From Candidatus Saccharimonadota bacterium (GTDB lineage: Bacteria > Patescibacteriota > Saccharimonadia > Saccharimonadales > Saccharimonadaceae): a DNA stretch of 64,000 nt. A program made the position numbers and the translations under genes. Positions within the stretch are counted from its first letter, which is position 1. Each line of letters opens with the position of its first letter. The notes below the pieces were generated by a model, which saw only the letters and a program-made list of their open reading frames with translations, did not search any database and was not told the origin of the DNA. Below are positions 17,900 through 26,841 of this stretch, piece by piece. The stretch is from assembly GCA_905373835.1 (NCBI GenBank), contig CAJPUN010000003.1:1-64000 (forward strand). The letters run 5' to 3'.

Positions 17900-18529
17900 T
17901 TGTATGCTATCCTCCGGCACCTTTCCAGCCGGGCCAGGATAGATACGTTCTCGCGTACTATGGACCACGTGATCCATTATGGTACAGGAAGGGGTAGTCA
18001 TTCAATTAAATTGGAAAGATCCCAGATGCAACAATACAAAGCTGTCGTGCTGCGATCTATCAGGCGCTTCGCCGACAATGATAAGTTGCCGTCGCCTAGT
18101 CAAGGTGGCTCGTCTATACGACTGTACGCAAGATGGGCCGAGCTTTCCAGTAGAGAGGAAACTGGTCAATATCTAGGGAGGAAGATACGGTCAGCAGATG
18201 ACGCGATAAGCTTTGTACTGCAATTTGCAGGAGTCTGGCACACTATAGGAAAAAGTAACCATACATATAGAGATTTAACACTAGACGCAATACTCAGTAT
18301 AGATGCTATTATTAGCATTGATACTATACACCAAATTATCACGTCTGATCCGCGATATGGCAACCTAATAAATACGAAGGAGTCAGATCTTGTCCTGTTC
18401 GAGCGTCCGAGGGTACGTGATATTCATACTATCGCAAAGGTAGGAAATGAGAAATCACCCGAATTTAAGGAAGCTATGGTAAAACAATTTATCTATTTAT
18501 TTAACAAAAGACGAGAAGCGAAAGAATAG
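17900..18529 (+). CDS. Hypothetical protein, start uncertain, possible frameshift
   Basis: The open frame encodes up to 209 residues with no recognised domain. The section from about residue 95 on (DAISFVLQFAGVWHTIGKSN onward) looks like real coding sequence, with helical and polar character. The 5' end is unclear. The ATG best placed for a promoter (17896, with TACTAT at 17884-17889) reads a different frame, giving 33 protein-like residues (MIVCYPPAPFQPGQDRY...) and then TAG at 17995. The gene may therefore be frameshifted near 17,990. Alternative in-frame starts are ATG 17960 and 18026. Confidence 0.45.
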   Translation: MYAILRHLSSRARIDTFSRTMDHVIHYGTGRGSHSIKLERSQMQQYKAVVLRSIRRFADNDKLPSPSQGGSSIRLYARWAELSSREETGQYLGRKIRSADDAISFVLQFAGVWHTIGKSNHTYRDLTLDAILSIDAIISIDTIHQIITSDPRYGNLINTKESDLVLFERPRVRDIHTIAKVGNEKSPEFKEAMVKQFIYLFNKRREAKE

Positions 18530-18549
18530 AGGCCCCAGAAGCTCATAAG

Positions 18550-19839
18550 TCACGGCTGTGCAACACGAACGCTACGGCTCCTTAATATCTTTTCAGCCAG
18601 TTCAAGCTTGCGGTTTGATTGGCTATAGTGATCAAAAAATATATCTATATCATCGTCACTTCTCCATGTTGCACAATTATTATAAAGCCAGATTAATATT
18701 CTAATAGCAGCTTCAGCGTACTGCTTGGACCAGTTTAGGTAGTAGTCAGGGGCGCCTCCCGTGCTAGAGACACCCTGATGGACATAGATATTACGAGTCT
18801 CCTTTATCAGGAATCCTTGCTGCTCCCAATATCTCTCTCCAGGGATATAATTTTTAAATATATCCAATACCTCAGCCTCTCTGCGAGTTTGGCCATTTGC
18901 TTTTCTGGTGGTAATTTCTAGACACCTCTAAAACCCCAACAAGCCAAGATTTACATCTTCCGCGTCCAGTGCAGATGCAAATTCCATAACAACACACCTC
19001 AACCGCTCAGCAGCGGCAAAATTATTATCCTGAAATGCCCTCAGCAAGACCCTAAGAAAGCCCTTTTTGCCAGTATCTAGAGCATTAAGCTTTTCTGAAG
19101 GCAGGGCATGTCTCCTTGTTGTAGACCAAAATATTTCAGCCCTGCCGTCTCTCTCGGCTATAAATATGCCGACACTACTTATAGCCGTCTTATTGCTGCT
19201 CGGACCATACAACAGATTGCGCTCCTGATAATTAAATACTTGTACAACATTAATACAGTCCATGAATCCCTGAAAGGTTCTGGCGGCTTTATTAACAGCC
19301 GCTTCCATATTGCGATTGGCGACCTTAGCCTTAACAGTATAGGTATTAGACTCGTTATCAAGCTTCGGAAATACTTCACTCCGACGCCATCGATACTCTC
19401 TTATATCACCAGTCTTCTTTACTGTCCTCCAAAAATCGCGCTCACTACACCAGGTAAACTTAATGCCGGAAAGCGTAAGCCGTGTTTTAAATAAATCTGT
19501 TTTTGTGCTTTTTGATAGAAAATATATCTGAAAGTAAATTGTAAAGGTCTTGTTCTGTTGGTGCTGCGGCTTTACCGCTAGCGCCCGTCTATCATATTCA
19601 TCATTGTTGTAGACCATATTAAGAAGCTTACTGTCAAATTCGGCACGCATCGCGATTCTGTCGTTGACTTTTTTGTGCAGTGTTCGAAACAGCAACTCTG
19701 CGGGAATATTGTAGGGGCCATAAAACCATCCAGGAGATCTCACGCCCACAAGGCGATCATCTGTTTTTTGATCTGCAAGCCATTCACGATATGCGTCACG
19801 GCACTGCATGTATAGCTCTTTATCGCTGCTCTTACTCAT
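18550..19839 (-). pseudogene. HEPN-like gene interrupted by an in-frame amber codon
   Basis: Two open stretches, 19839-18928 (303 residues) and the part ending at 18550, lie in the same frame and are separated by a single TAG at codon 304 (18930-18928). Reading through gives 429 codons. The junction would read LLGF-x-RCLEITT, where a Trp codon (TGG to TAG) is the simplest ancestral state. The C-terminal part has RNIYVH (R349, H354), an Rx4H motif as in HEPN ribonucleases of the ApeA-like type, preceded by long helices. TATAAT on the minus strand (19853-19848) is eight bases before the first ATG. It could be a decayed defence gene. Readthrough cannot be excluded. Confidence 0.6.
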
Positions 19840-19906
19840 TGATACTTATTATATGTCAAATAGCGGATACTAGCAGAAAGTCACAGAACCAAATCACAAA
19901 ACAAAC

Positions 19907-19930
19907 CGTCCAGCCGCTCCGGACTGGACG
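19907..19930 (-). terminator. Terminator downstream of tRNA-Gln
   Basis: A perfect stem CGTCCAG/CTGGACG with an inner CCG/CGG pair lies downstream of the tRNA on the minus strand and is followed there by GTTTGTTTTG, a U-rich tail. Confidence 0.65.
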
Positions 19931-20022
19931 ATAATTCCTATTTGACCAAGCTTTACAACAGAGGTAGTTATTCATGGTAGCTAAAGATCACGGAACCTTG
20001 TCACTCACTCTGTTATACAGCT

Positions 20023-20097
20023 TGGCTGGGGTGGAGGGATTCGAACCCCCGCATGACGGGACCAGAACCCGTTGCCTTACCACTTGGCGACACCCCA
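20023..20097 (-). tRNA. tRNA-Gln (anticodon CUG)
   Basis: On the minus strand the sequence folds as a cloverleaf. The acceptor TGGGGTG pairs with CACCCCA, the anticodon stem is ACGGG/CCCGT with loop TTCTGGT (anticodon CTG), the T loop is GGTTCGAATCC, the discriminator is G, and CCA is encoded. The weak U-A first pair is typical of tRNA-Gln. TACAGT upstream may be its -10. A terminator hairpin follows. Confidence 0.95.
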
Positions 20098-20370
20098 TCG
20101 CTGTAGATACTGTAGCACAGGCAGAGGTGGTTTTCAAGCTGTTTGCACCGGAACCGATCGGCTTTATAGTATTGCCCACTAACCTTCTTTCTTGTCGTTC
20201 ATTTGAAGAAATGGTAGCCTGTCACCAGGCAAATAAGTTCTCTAGCTTCGCATGCGAAATGAATAACTCAATAGAGACATTCATTCTCTCATTGCACGAG
20301 CGGGAAGTGTGAGGTAAGTAGAGGGAGTGAAGCCCTCAAGTGCTAGTAGCCAAGGTATCAGGTGTGTAAT

Positions 20371-20877
20371 CTACGAGCGCTGAAATTCATCCTTCACTTC
20401 GTGCGCAACATACAGCGCCGCCAGTGCAAACAGCAGCGACACGAGCGACACCAGCACGGCCAGTGGCATCATAAATATATTGAGAATAAGGCCAATAATC
20501 GCAAAGAGACCAGTCACTAGCATACTACACACCGCAAGCACCCACCCCTGTTTGCGCCGTTCGCGCAAGGGGAGCACCGCAACACCCGCAATGATCGCCT
20601 GAGTAATAACGCACAGCAATGCCACCACGAGATACACCCGCCGCGCAGTCAGCGACGAAGATGTGTGTGGCGCAACCATCACCAGCCAAGCACTCACCTT
20701 TGCCGTCAAGGCCTGATACAGTTGGATAAGCAAGGATATTCCGTACCCAGCATTAACAACCGCAACCAGCAGCATCATAATCCAAAGGTTGTCACGAAAC
20801 CACTGCTTCATGGCAGCGCTCATGCGGGGGAGAGGTTGGCAGAGTTTGGTGAGGGTATTCGTGAGTGTATCAATCAT
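20371..20877 (-). CDS. Four-helix membrane protein of unknown function
   Basis: The 168-residue protein has four predicted membrane helices (about 30-54, 79-102, 112-132, 135-158) and short polar ends. No family is recognised. The start is supported by TATACT (minus strand, 20889-20884) six bases upstream. Confidence 0.72.
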   Translation of the reverse strand: MIDTLTNTLTKLCQPLPRMSAAMKQWFRDNLWIMMLLVAVVNAGYGISLLIQLYQALTAKVSAWLVMVAPHTSSSLTARRVYLVVALLCVITQAIIAGVAVLPLRERRKQGWVLAVCSMLVTGLFAIIGLILNIFMMPLAVLVSLVSLLFALAALYVAHEVKDEFQRS

Positions 20878-21226
20878 AATGCTAGTATAGCATCGCAGGA
20901 CAAATCGTCAATTTTACTGCTTGGGGGTGTGGAATATCTCCTCACACAGCAATCTCCCGGAGCCAGCGCAAAATGCTTGTTGATACCAGTGAGCTTTTGC
21001 ACTTTGTCCAAATGAAGTAATAGAGGAAGAACTACTGCTAAAGGTGGTTCTGAAGTGTGCGTTTGGTGGCCATCTTCGCCATTATTCCAGCACCCCCATA
21101 GTGGAGTGTAAAGGCGGGTGTTATTCGTGCGACCAGAGATAATCGAATAGATAATATAGCAAAAGTACAATGCTATTCCACCACGATTCTCCCCAGAAAC
21201 GGCTGCAAATATGATAAAATATCTCC
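20878..21226. other. Intergenic region
   Basis: The region contains the -10 of the membrane-protein gene at its left end and TATGAT/TAAAAT (21210-21220) for the AdoMetDC-like gene at its right end. A minus-strand frame through it has no protein-like composition. Nothing else was seen. Confidence 0.5.
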
Positions 21227-21574
21227 ATGAAAGCAGAGCAGCTGCAAACAATGACGTTTAAAATCACCGGTGGGAGCGCAGTATGCCTCAATAGCCGGAT
21301 TGTTGTGCAGCAAGCATTGCGCGAGATTGCCTGGCGAGCGGGGCTCTCGGCGGTGCGCTCGGTGAGCCACGACTATGTACCGTATGGCATTGGTGTGGCC
21401 CTTCTCTTGCCCGAAGCACATATCGCAGCGCGTACCTGGCCCGAGACCGGCTTGGCATACGTGACGATGACGACCTGCCAACCAGTTGAAAACGAGATGA
21501 TCTCCAGTCTTGAGCGCGTCCTAGGCGCTGCCTTTGTCGCCGAGCAGGTCGAGACGGGTGTAGTGAATTTGTAA
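21227..21574 (+). CDS. S-adenosylmethionine decarboxylase-like protein lacking the cleavage serine
   Basis: The 115-residue protein aligns with the prokaryotic AdoMetDC proenzyme (SpeH, Thermotoga type) over its length: VPYG, then P-E-A-H...TWPE, then a TTC near residue 84. In active enzymes the motif is ESHLTIHTWPE. The Ser is the self-cleavage site that becomes the pyruvoyl group, and the His assists. Here these are A64 and R69, while E63, H65, W71 and C84 are kept. Self-processing and decarboxylation should therefore not occur. It may be a regulatory or structural relative. TAAAAT six bases before the ATG supports the start. Confidence 0.82.
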   Translation: MKAEQLQTMTFKITGGSAVCLNSRIVVQQALREIAWRAGLSAVRSVSHDYVPYGIGVALLLPEAHIAARTWPETGLAYVTMTTCQPVENEMISSLERVLGAAFVAEQVETGVVNL

Positions 21575-21789
21575 CAATAGGGCAATTGGCAATTGCTAAA
21601 TTCCAAAATATCAAAGCGTCGTTGCTCTCTTTGCTTATCCAATAGCTCAGTTATCTGATGAGGTATGAGATATAGTTGCTGCTCTGTATACTAAAGCAGC
21701 TATGAGGCGTCATGAGTCCAGTGGCCGTGTAGCTAAAGAGTTGTTTCTCGCCGCTCTCGCAAATCTATTGAACAAATTGCGTACATACC

Positions 21790-21818
21790 TTGTCAAAACA
21801 CATGTCCCATGCTATAAT
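21790..21818 (+). promoter_or_regulatory. Sigma-70-like promoter of the HerA/VirD4-like gene
   Basis: TTGTCA (21790-21795), a 17-bp spacer and TATAAT (21813-21818) precede the ATG at 21833, leaving a leader of about 8 bases without a Shine-Dalgarno site. Confidence 0.75.
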
Positions 21819-21832
21819 CAAAGCGCGTCATT

Positions 21833-24703
21833 ATGGCATTTTTTACGACGTTTTTCACGATTATTCTGCAGTGGTATGTGTGGGTGCCAGTGGTGATCCT
21901 CCTCGGTTATTTGACGTGGCGCAACAATCGGCAGGTTGATGTGCTGCGCGAGGTGGAGAGTGAGCTGCTTATCCTCGAGATTCCCCGTGCCAACGACAAG
22001 TCTGAGCTCGCAGCTGAGCAAATGTTTGCCAGCCTCCATGGTATCTTGCGTGATGCGCGCGAGCTCAAGATTAATGATGGCTACCAAGAGCATCTCAGCT
22101 TTGAGATTGCGTCAGTCGGTGGGCAGATTCAGTTTTATGTCTGGACGCCGCGTGCACTACGCAACTTCGTTGAGAGTCAGATTTATTCGCAGTATCCCAC
22201 GGTGCAAATTCGCACCGCCACAGCCGACTATACGGCGCACGAGCAGCAGCACAATGTCGTCTATACAGCGGAGGTTGTGCTGGCAGAGAGTGAGTTTTTG
22301 CCGATCAAGACTTTTCAGAGCTTTGAGGTTGATCCGCTAGCCGGTATTACGGGCACGTTAGCCAAACTGGAGGATACGGATGATGAGATTTGGATCCAAA
22401 TTTTGGTGCGCCCCGTGGCAGATGACTGGCACAAAGCATCCGATGCGTGGGTGAGGCGCGTGCGCGGCGGTGGGTTCTTTGGCGAAGCATTTCACCCAAA
22501 GGCGCGGTGGTTTAGCCAGTTCCTCATGGCGCTGTGGCAACCACCTGAAGGCAACATGACGACAGTAACGGAGCTCTCTGATCGTGACAAAACCCGCATC
22601 GCCGAGGCCGAAAAAAAGGCTGCTAAGTTGGGTTACCAGGTTAAGATTCGCGTTGCATATCTTGGCGATAGTACCACTGATGCGCGGCTGCGCATGCAGG
22701 CAATCATTGGCACCTTCAAACAGTATAACAGCACCAACCTCAATGGTTTCACCATGAGCCACGATAGCTTCCGTAAGGAAGATCTCAACCGCTATAAGCT
22801 GCGCCTCTTTGCCGACCGCGGCTTTTTGCTCAATATTGAGGAGATGGCGAGTGTCTTCCATCTGCCGCACACCAATGTTGAGACACCCAATATCGTTTGG
22901 GCAAGCAACAAAACCGCCGAACCGCCCAACCGTCTGCCTGTCCTCACTGGCCATGCGGCTGACGATGAGAACATCTCGGCCTTTGGCCTGACCAACTTTC
23001 GGGGGATCAACCACCAGTTTGGTATGCTGCGGGGCGACCGCTCACGCCACGTCTACATCATTGGCCAGACGGGGGCAGGGAAGAGTGGCTTGCTCGAGCT
23101 CTTTGCCTTGAGTGATATTTATCATAATCAAGGCTATGCTATTATCGACCCGCATGGCGATTTTGCCATCGAGAATATGAAGTTCATCCCCGAGGCACGG
23201 CTAGATGACGTTGTGTACTTTAACCCTGCAGACGTCGAGCACCCGATTGGCTTTAACCCACTGGAGGTTACCAACCCAGCGCAGAAATCGACGATCTCAT
23301 CAGAGGTGATTGGTGTGCTCAAGCGGATGTTTGGCGATAGCTGGGGGCCGCGGCTGGAATATATTTTGCGCTATACCATTCTTGCGCTGCTCGATCGACC
23401 TGAGCCTACCATGCTCGACATCACCCGCATGCTGACGGATAAAAAATTCCGCAAAGAGACGATCGGCTACTGCAACGATGTGGTGGTGCGGCAGTTCTGG
23501 AATGTAGAGTTTGCCAGCTGGTCGGAGAAGTTCCAGACGGAGGCTATCGCGCCAGTGCTCAACAAGGTGGGGGCCTTTACGGCCAACCCCATTATCCGTA
23601 ATATCATTGGTCAGACGCACTCGTCGTTCAACATTCGCCAGATTATGGACGAGGGCAAGATCTTGGTAGTGAATCTGTCGAAGGGGTTGATTGGCGAGGA
23701 TAATGCGGGGATTCTTGGTTCATTTTTGGTGACGAAGATCCAGCTGGCGGCGATGAGTCGCAGCGACATTCTCGATATCCACGACCGGCGGCCATTTTAT
23801 CTCTATGTGGATGAATTCCAAAACTTCGCAACTGATAGCTTTGCCACTATCCTGAGTGAGGCACGCAAGTATGGACTCAACCTCACCGTAGCTAATCAAT
23901 ATATCTCGCAGATGGAGCCAACGGTGCGCGATGCGGTCTTTGGCAACGTCGGGACAATGATTAGCTTTCGCGTCTCGCCAGACGACAGCCCGATTCTTGC
24001 CAAACAATTTGAACCGCAGTTTGAGGAGAACGATCTCACCCAGATGCATAACCGCAACTTCATCATCAACATGGTGATTAATGGCGAGAAGGCGCCAGCT
24101 TTTAGTGCTACTACGCTTAATTTGCCTGAGGCCAAGCGGAGCCATTTGTCGCGCATTATCGAGCATAGCCGCGAGCTGTATAGCCAGTCGCGCCAAACAG
24201 TAGAGGATACCATTAATGAGCGGATTCACCCGGGCAGTACAGGGGTGAGTGTAACATTGGCAGGTCAAGCGGGGACTTCGGCAACATCAGCCGCCACTAC
24301 AGGTGAAGGTACAGCCAAGCGCCGCCGACGTCGCCGACGCAAGCCAGCTGGTGGCGAAGCACGCGATGAGCAGGCAGCCGCGGAGCCATCAAGCGCTAAG
24401 CCAGACAAGCAGGCGAAAAAGCCTACTACTCCCAGCAAAGCCGCCAAATCAACCGCTCCTTCACCAAACAAAAAACCAGCGAGTACCGTGTCTAAGCCAG
24501 CTGCACCACAAGACCCATCGCTTCTCTCTATCCAGCACGCCAAGCCGCGTACCGCAATCCCGGCCCAGCTCTTACACCACCAGCCGCATACTACGCAGGC
24601 CCAGTCAGATGGCCCGGTGCCACTGGCTAAGCAGCCTGATAGTACAGCCTCAGCGCATGCGCACGATGAGCTTGATGACCCAACCTTCTTTGCTTTGCGC
24701 TAG
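21833..24703 (+). CDS. HerA/VirD4-like type IV secretion ATPase with basic tail
   Basis: The 956-residue protein has an N-terminal membrane helix (about 8-26) and a 350-residue domain typical of CPR conjugation-like ATPases. The RecA-like motor follows, with Walker A GQTGAGKSG (411-419) and Walker B YVDEFQN (D660, E661). The C-terminus (about 800-956) is disordered, with an Arg-rich patch and then Ala/Pro/Lys-rich sequence. It belongs to the VirD4/TraG/HerA group that pumps DNA or proteins. Its location by parA-parB may reflect DNA handling, and a role in surface appendages or DNA uptake is equally possible. No other secretion genes are adjacent. Confidence 0.85.
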   Translation: MAFFTTFFTIILQWYVWVPVVILLGYLTWRNNRQVDVLREVESELLILEIPRANDKSELAAEQMFASLHGILRDARELKINDGYQEHLSFEIASVGGQIQFYVWTPRALRNFVESQIYSQYPTVQIRTATADYTAHEQQHNVVYTAEVVLAESEFLPIKTFQSFEVDPLAGITGTLAKLEDTDDEIWIQILVRPVADDWHKASDAWVRRVRGGGFFGEAFHPKARWFSQFLMALWQPPEGNMTTVTELSDRDKTRIAEAEKKAAKLGYQVKIRVAYLGDSTTDARLRMQAIIGTFKQYNSTNLNGFTMSHDSFRKEDLNRYKLRLFADRGFLLNIEEMASVFHLPHTNVETPNIVWASNKTAEPPNRLPVLTGHAADDENISAFGLTNFRGINHQFGMLRGDRSRHVYIIGQTGAGKSGLLELFALSDIYHNQGYAIIDPHGDFAIENMKFIPEARLDDVVYFNPADVEHPIGFNPLEVTNPAQKSTISSEVIGVLKRMFGDSWGPRLEYILRYTILALLDRPEPTMLDITRMLTDKKFRKETIGYCNDVVVRQFWNVEFASWSEKFQTEAIAPVLNKVGAFTANPIIRNIIGQTHSSFNIRQIMDEGKILVVNLSKGLIGEDNAGILGSFLVTKIQLAAMSRSDILDIHDRRPFYLYVDEFQNFATDSFATILSEARKYGLNLTVANQYISQMEPTVRDAVFGNVGTMISFRVSPDDSPILAKQFEPQFEENDLTQMHNRNFIINMVINGEKAPAFSATTLNLPEAKRSHLSRIIEHSRELYSQSRQTVEDTINERIHPGSTGVSVTLAGQAGTSATSAATTGEGTAKRRRRRRRKPAGGEARDEQAAAEPSSAKPDKQAKKPTTPSKAAKSTAPSPNKKPASTVSKPAAPQDPSLLSIQHAKPRTAIPAQLLHHQPHTTQAQSDGPVPLAKQPDSTASAHAHDELDDPTFFALR

Positions 24704-24998
24704 AATATGTAACGCTAATTTCTCTTAGGTCACTATTGCATTACCTTACCCTAGAGGAGTGTGAGGGGTGTAGCGAATTTTCTTCTCAACACGAAGGTAT
24801 AATATGATCAGACTTAAGAAAACCCTCGAGTGGGTAGCATAGTGAAGTAGCGCGAGGTAGGCCTTGGGTAGCCAATGTAAACACCACAGAGGTAATCACG
24901 CGAAAAAGCCTTCTTATCCTGTGCATAACTCTGCTACCTCGCCTCACTAACCAATGTGGGTTATGCTATAATGGAGAGGATAAACGGAAATACGGGAC

Positions 24999-25763
24999 AT
25001 GACGGCAGTAATTTGTGTAACAAATCAAAAAGGTGGTGTTGGCAAAACGACAACAGCGATTAATGTTGCCTATTATTTGGCAAAGGCTGGCAAAAAAACC
25101 CTCGTCGTTGACTTTGACCCGCAGGGCAATGCCACGAGCGGCCTTGGCATAGATAAGCAGCTGCTTGATGCTACCATGACAGAGGTCGTCAAGAGCGAGA
25201 AGAAACTTGCTGACATCATCCAGCCTACTGAGCACAAGAATCTCTTCATCGCGCCCGCTCTGCCGCAGCTGGCCAATGCTGAGGTAGAACTGGCCAAGGC
25301 GCAGCACCGTTTTAGCCGTCTCAAAGGGGCGATTGATGAGCTGACTGGCTACGACTATATCATTATCGACAGCCCACCAAGCCTCAGTCTCCTCACTGTC
25401 AATGGGCTCATTGCAGCACGCTATGTGCTATTGCCAGTCCAGGCGGAATTCTATGCGTTGGAAGGGCTCGGGCAGCTACTCGAGACAATGAAGCTGGTGC
25501 GCAAGAATATGAATCCAACACTTGATCTTATTGGGGTACTGCCCACTATGGTAGATGGTCGCACATCGCTCTCGAGCCAGGTCTTGGCTGAGATTGCGAA
25601 GCATTTTCCGGCGAAGGTGTTTGCGGAGTCTATCCCGCGCAATGTTCGCCTGGCTGAGGCTCCGAGCCATGGTGCGCCGATTGGGGCATATGATCGCTTT
25701 AGTCGAGGCGCACGGGCGTACAAAGCCGTGACGAAAGAAATAATCGAACGAACGGGGGTATAA
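24999..25763 (+). CDS. parA: Chromosome partitioning ATPase ParA/Soj
   Basis: The 254-residue protein has the deviant Walker A KGGVGKTTT (11-19) with signature Lys, the FDPQGNAT switch and the DSPPSLS Walker B region. It lacks an N-terminal HTH, so it is the chromosomal (type Ib/Soj) form that moves ParB-parS complexes. TATAAT at 24967-24972 lies 26 bases upstream, giving a leader of about 20 bases, unlike the leaderless genes around it. The stop is followed immediately by the parB ATG. Confidence 0.95.
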   Translation: MTAVICVTNQKGGVGKTTTAINVAYYLAKAGKKTLVVDFDPQGNATSGLGIDKQLLDATMTEVVKSEKKLADIIQPTEHKNLFIAPALPQLANAEVELAKAQHRFSRLKGAIDELTGYDYIIIDSPPSLSLLTVNGLIAARYVLLPVQAEFYALEGLGQLLETMKLVRKNMNPTLDLIGVLPTMVDGRTSLSSQVLAEIAKHFPAKVFAESIPRNVRLAEAPSHGAPIGAYDRFSRGARAYKAVTKEIIERTGV

Positions 25764-26678
25764 ATGGCAAAACGAGGTTTAGGGCGGGGGTTTGATTCGC
25801 TGATTCCGGCGGAGCTGCTGGACGAATCGTTCGACCCAACCGCCGACCAAGACGACCGAATTAGTGACCTGCGTCAGATCAAGCTTGCAGAAATTATGCC
25901 TGACCCTACTCAGCCGCGTCGGGTGTTTGATGAAGCGTTGCTTGATGAACTCGCTGAGTCCATCCGTGTCCATGGTGTGCTGCAACCCATTGTTGTCACC
26001 CCTGATAACAAAGGCAAATATGTCATTGTGGCTGGTGAGCGGCGCTACCGAGCTGCTACCAAGGCGGGGCTGGAGAAGATCCCAGCACTGGTGCGCACGT
26101 TGTCTGACCAGCACAAGCTCGAGCTCTCTCTTATCGAAAATATCCAACGCCAAAACCTCAATGCTATCGAGACCGCCACAGCGTATCTCAAGCTGCGCGA
26201 TCAATTCAACCTCACGCTCGAGCAAATCGGCCAGCGCGTTGGCGGTAAGTCACCCAGTGCGGTGAGCAACACGCTGCGTCTCTTGCGCTTGCCTGAGGTA
26301 GTGCGCCAAGCAGTAGTTGATGGCAAGCTGAGCGAGGGGCAAGTCCGGCCATTGATTAGCCTAGACGAAGCACAGATTGCCGATATTTTGCCCAAGATTA
26401 TTCAGGAAGAGTGGAGCGCGCGGCGGATCGAGCAGTACCTCGCTATTCTCAAGCGCACCGAGGCAAGTGACTCTGCTCAAAAGACCGCCAAGGCGCAGCG
26501 CCCAGCACCGCCACCGCAGTATACGGCTGCCAGCCAGCGCTTTGAGCAACAGCTCAGTGCACCAGTCCAGATCCGTGGCAACCGCCGCGGGGCAGGGCAG
26601 ATCGTTATCCGCTTCACCAGCGACGACGACTTCGAGCGGATTATTGGTTTGCTAGAGCATACACAGGACGAGAAGTAG
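25764..26678 (+). CDS. parB: Chromosome partitioning protein ParB/Spo0J
   Basis: The 304-residue protein starts MAKRGLGRGFDSLIP, has the ParB N-terminal CTPase domain with GERRYRA and IENIQRQNLN, a central HTH (IGQRVGGKSPSAVSNTLRLLRLP) and a C-terminal dimerisation domain ending IVIRFTSDDDFERIIGLL. It binds parS and slides as a CTP clamp. No parS-like 16-mer was spotted by eye. It forms an operon with parA. Confidence 0.95.
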   Translation: MAKRGLGRGFDSLIPAELLDESFDPTADQDDRISDLRQIKLAEIMPDPTQPRRVFDEALLDELAESIRVHGVLQPIVVTPDNKGKYVIVAGERRYRAATKAGLEKIPALVRTLSDQHKLELSLIENIQRQNLNAIETATAYLKLRDQFNLTLEQIGQRVGGKSPSAVSNTLRLLRLPEVVRQAVVDGKLSEGQVRPLISLDEAQIADILPKIIQEEWSARRIEQYLAILKRTEASDSAQKTAKAQRPAPPPQYTAASQRFEQQLSAPVQIRGNRRGAGQIVIRFTSDDDFERIIGLLEHTQDEK

Positions 26679-26698
26679 CGAAATAAAGTGTAACTTAC

Positions 26699-26735
26699 AA
26701 TAAGCCTTCTTAGAGTAGGAGGTTTATTTATTTTT
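26699..26735 (+). terminator. Rho-independent terminator after parAB
   Basis: Arms AATAAGCCTTCT (26699-26710) and AGGAGGTTTATT (26717-26728) pair with two G-U wobbles around a six-base loop, followed by TATTTTT. Confidence 0.75.
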
Positions 26736-26841
26736 GGTAAAGACCTGATGGTATACGTGATAATAATTACTCTGTAATAATGAATATATTTCTACAAAAT
26801 TCAGATTCTGGATGGAGAGGTCACTAGAGCGATATCAGGTG

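Noticed and set aside
19974..20312. Open plus-strand frame of about 110 codons
   Set aside because: It runs through the complement of tRNA-Gln and has no promoter or ribosome-binding site; it is a shadow of the tRNA.
20874..21251. Minus-strand frame of 125 codons
   Set aside because: It overlaps the leaderless start of the 20,371-20,877 gene and the AdoMetDC-like gene, and its composition is not protein-like.
24999..26678. Possible parS site near parA-parB
   Set aside because: No 16-mer close to TGTTTCACGTGAAACA was spotted by eye; a motif search could still find a divergent site.
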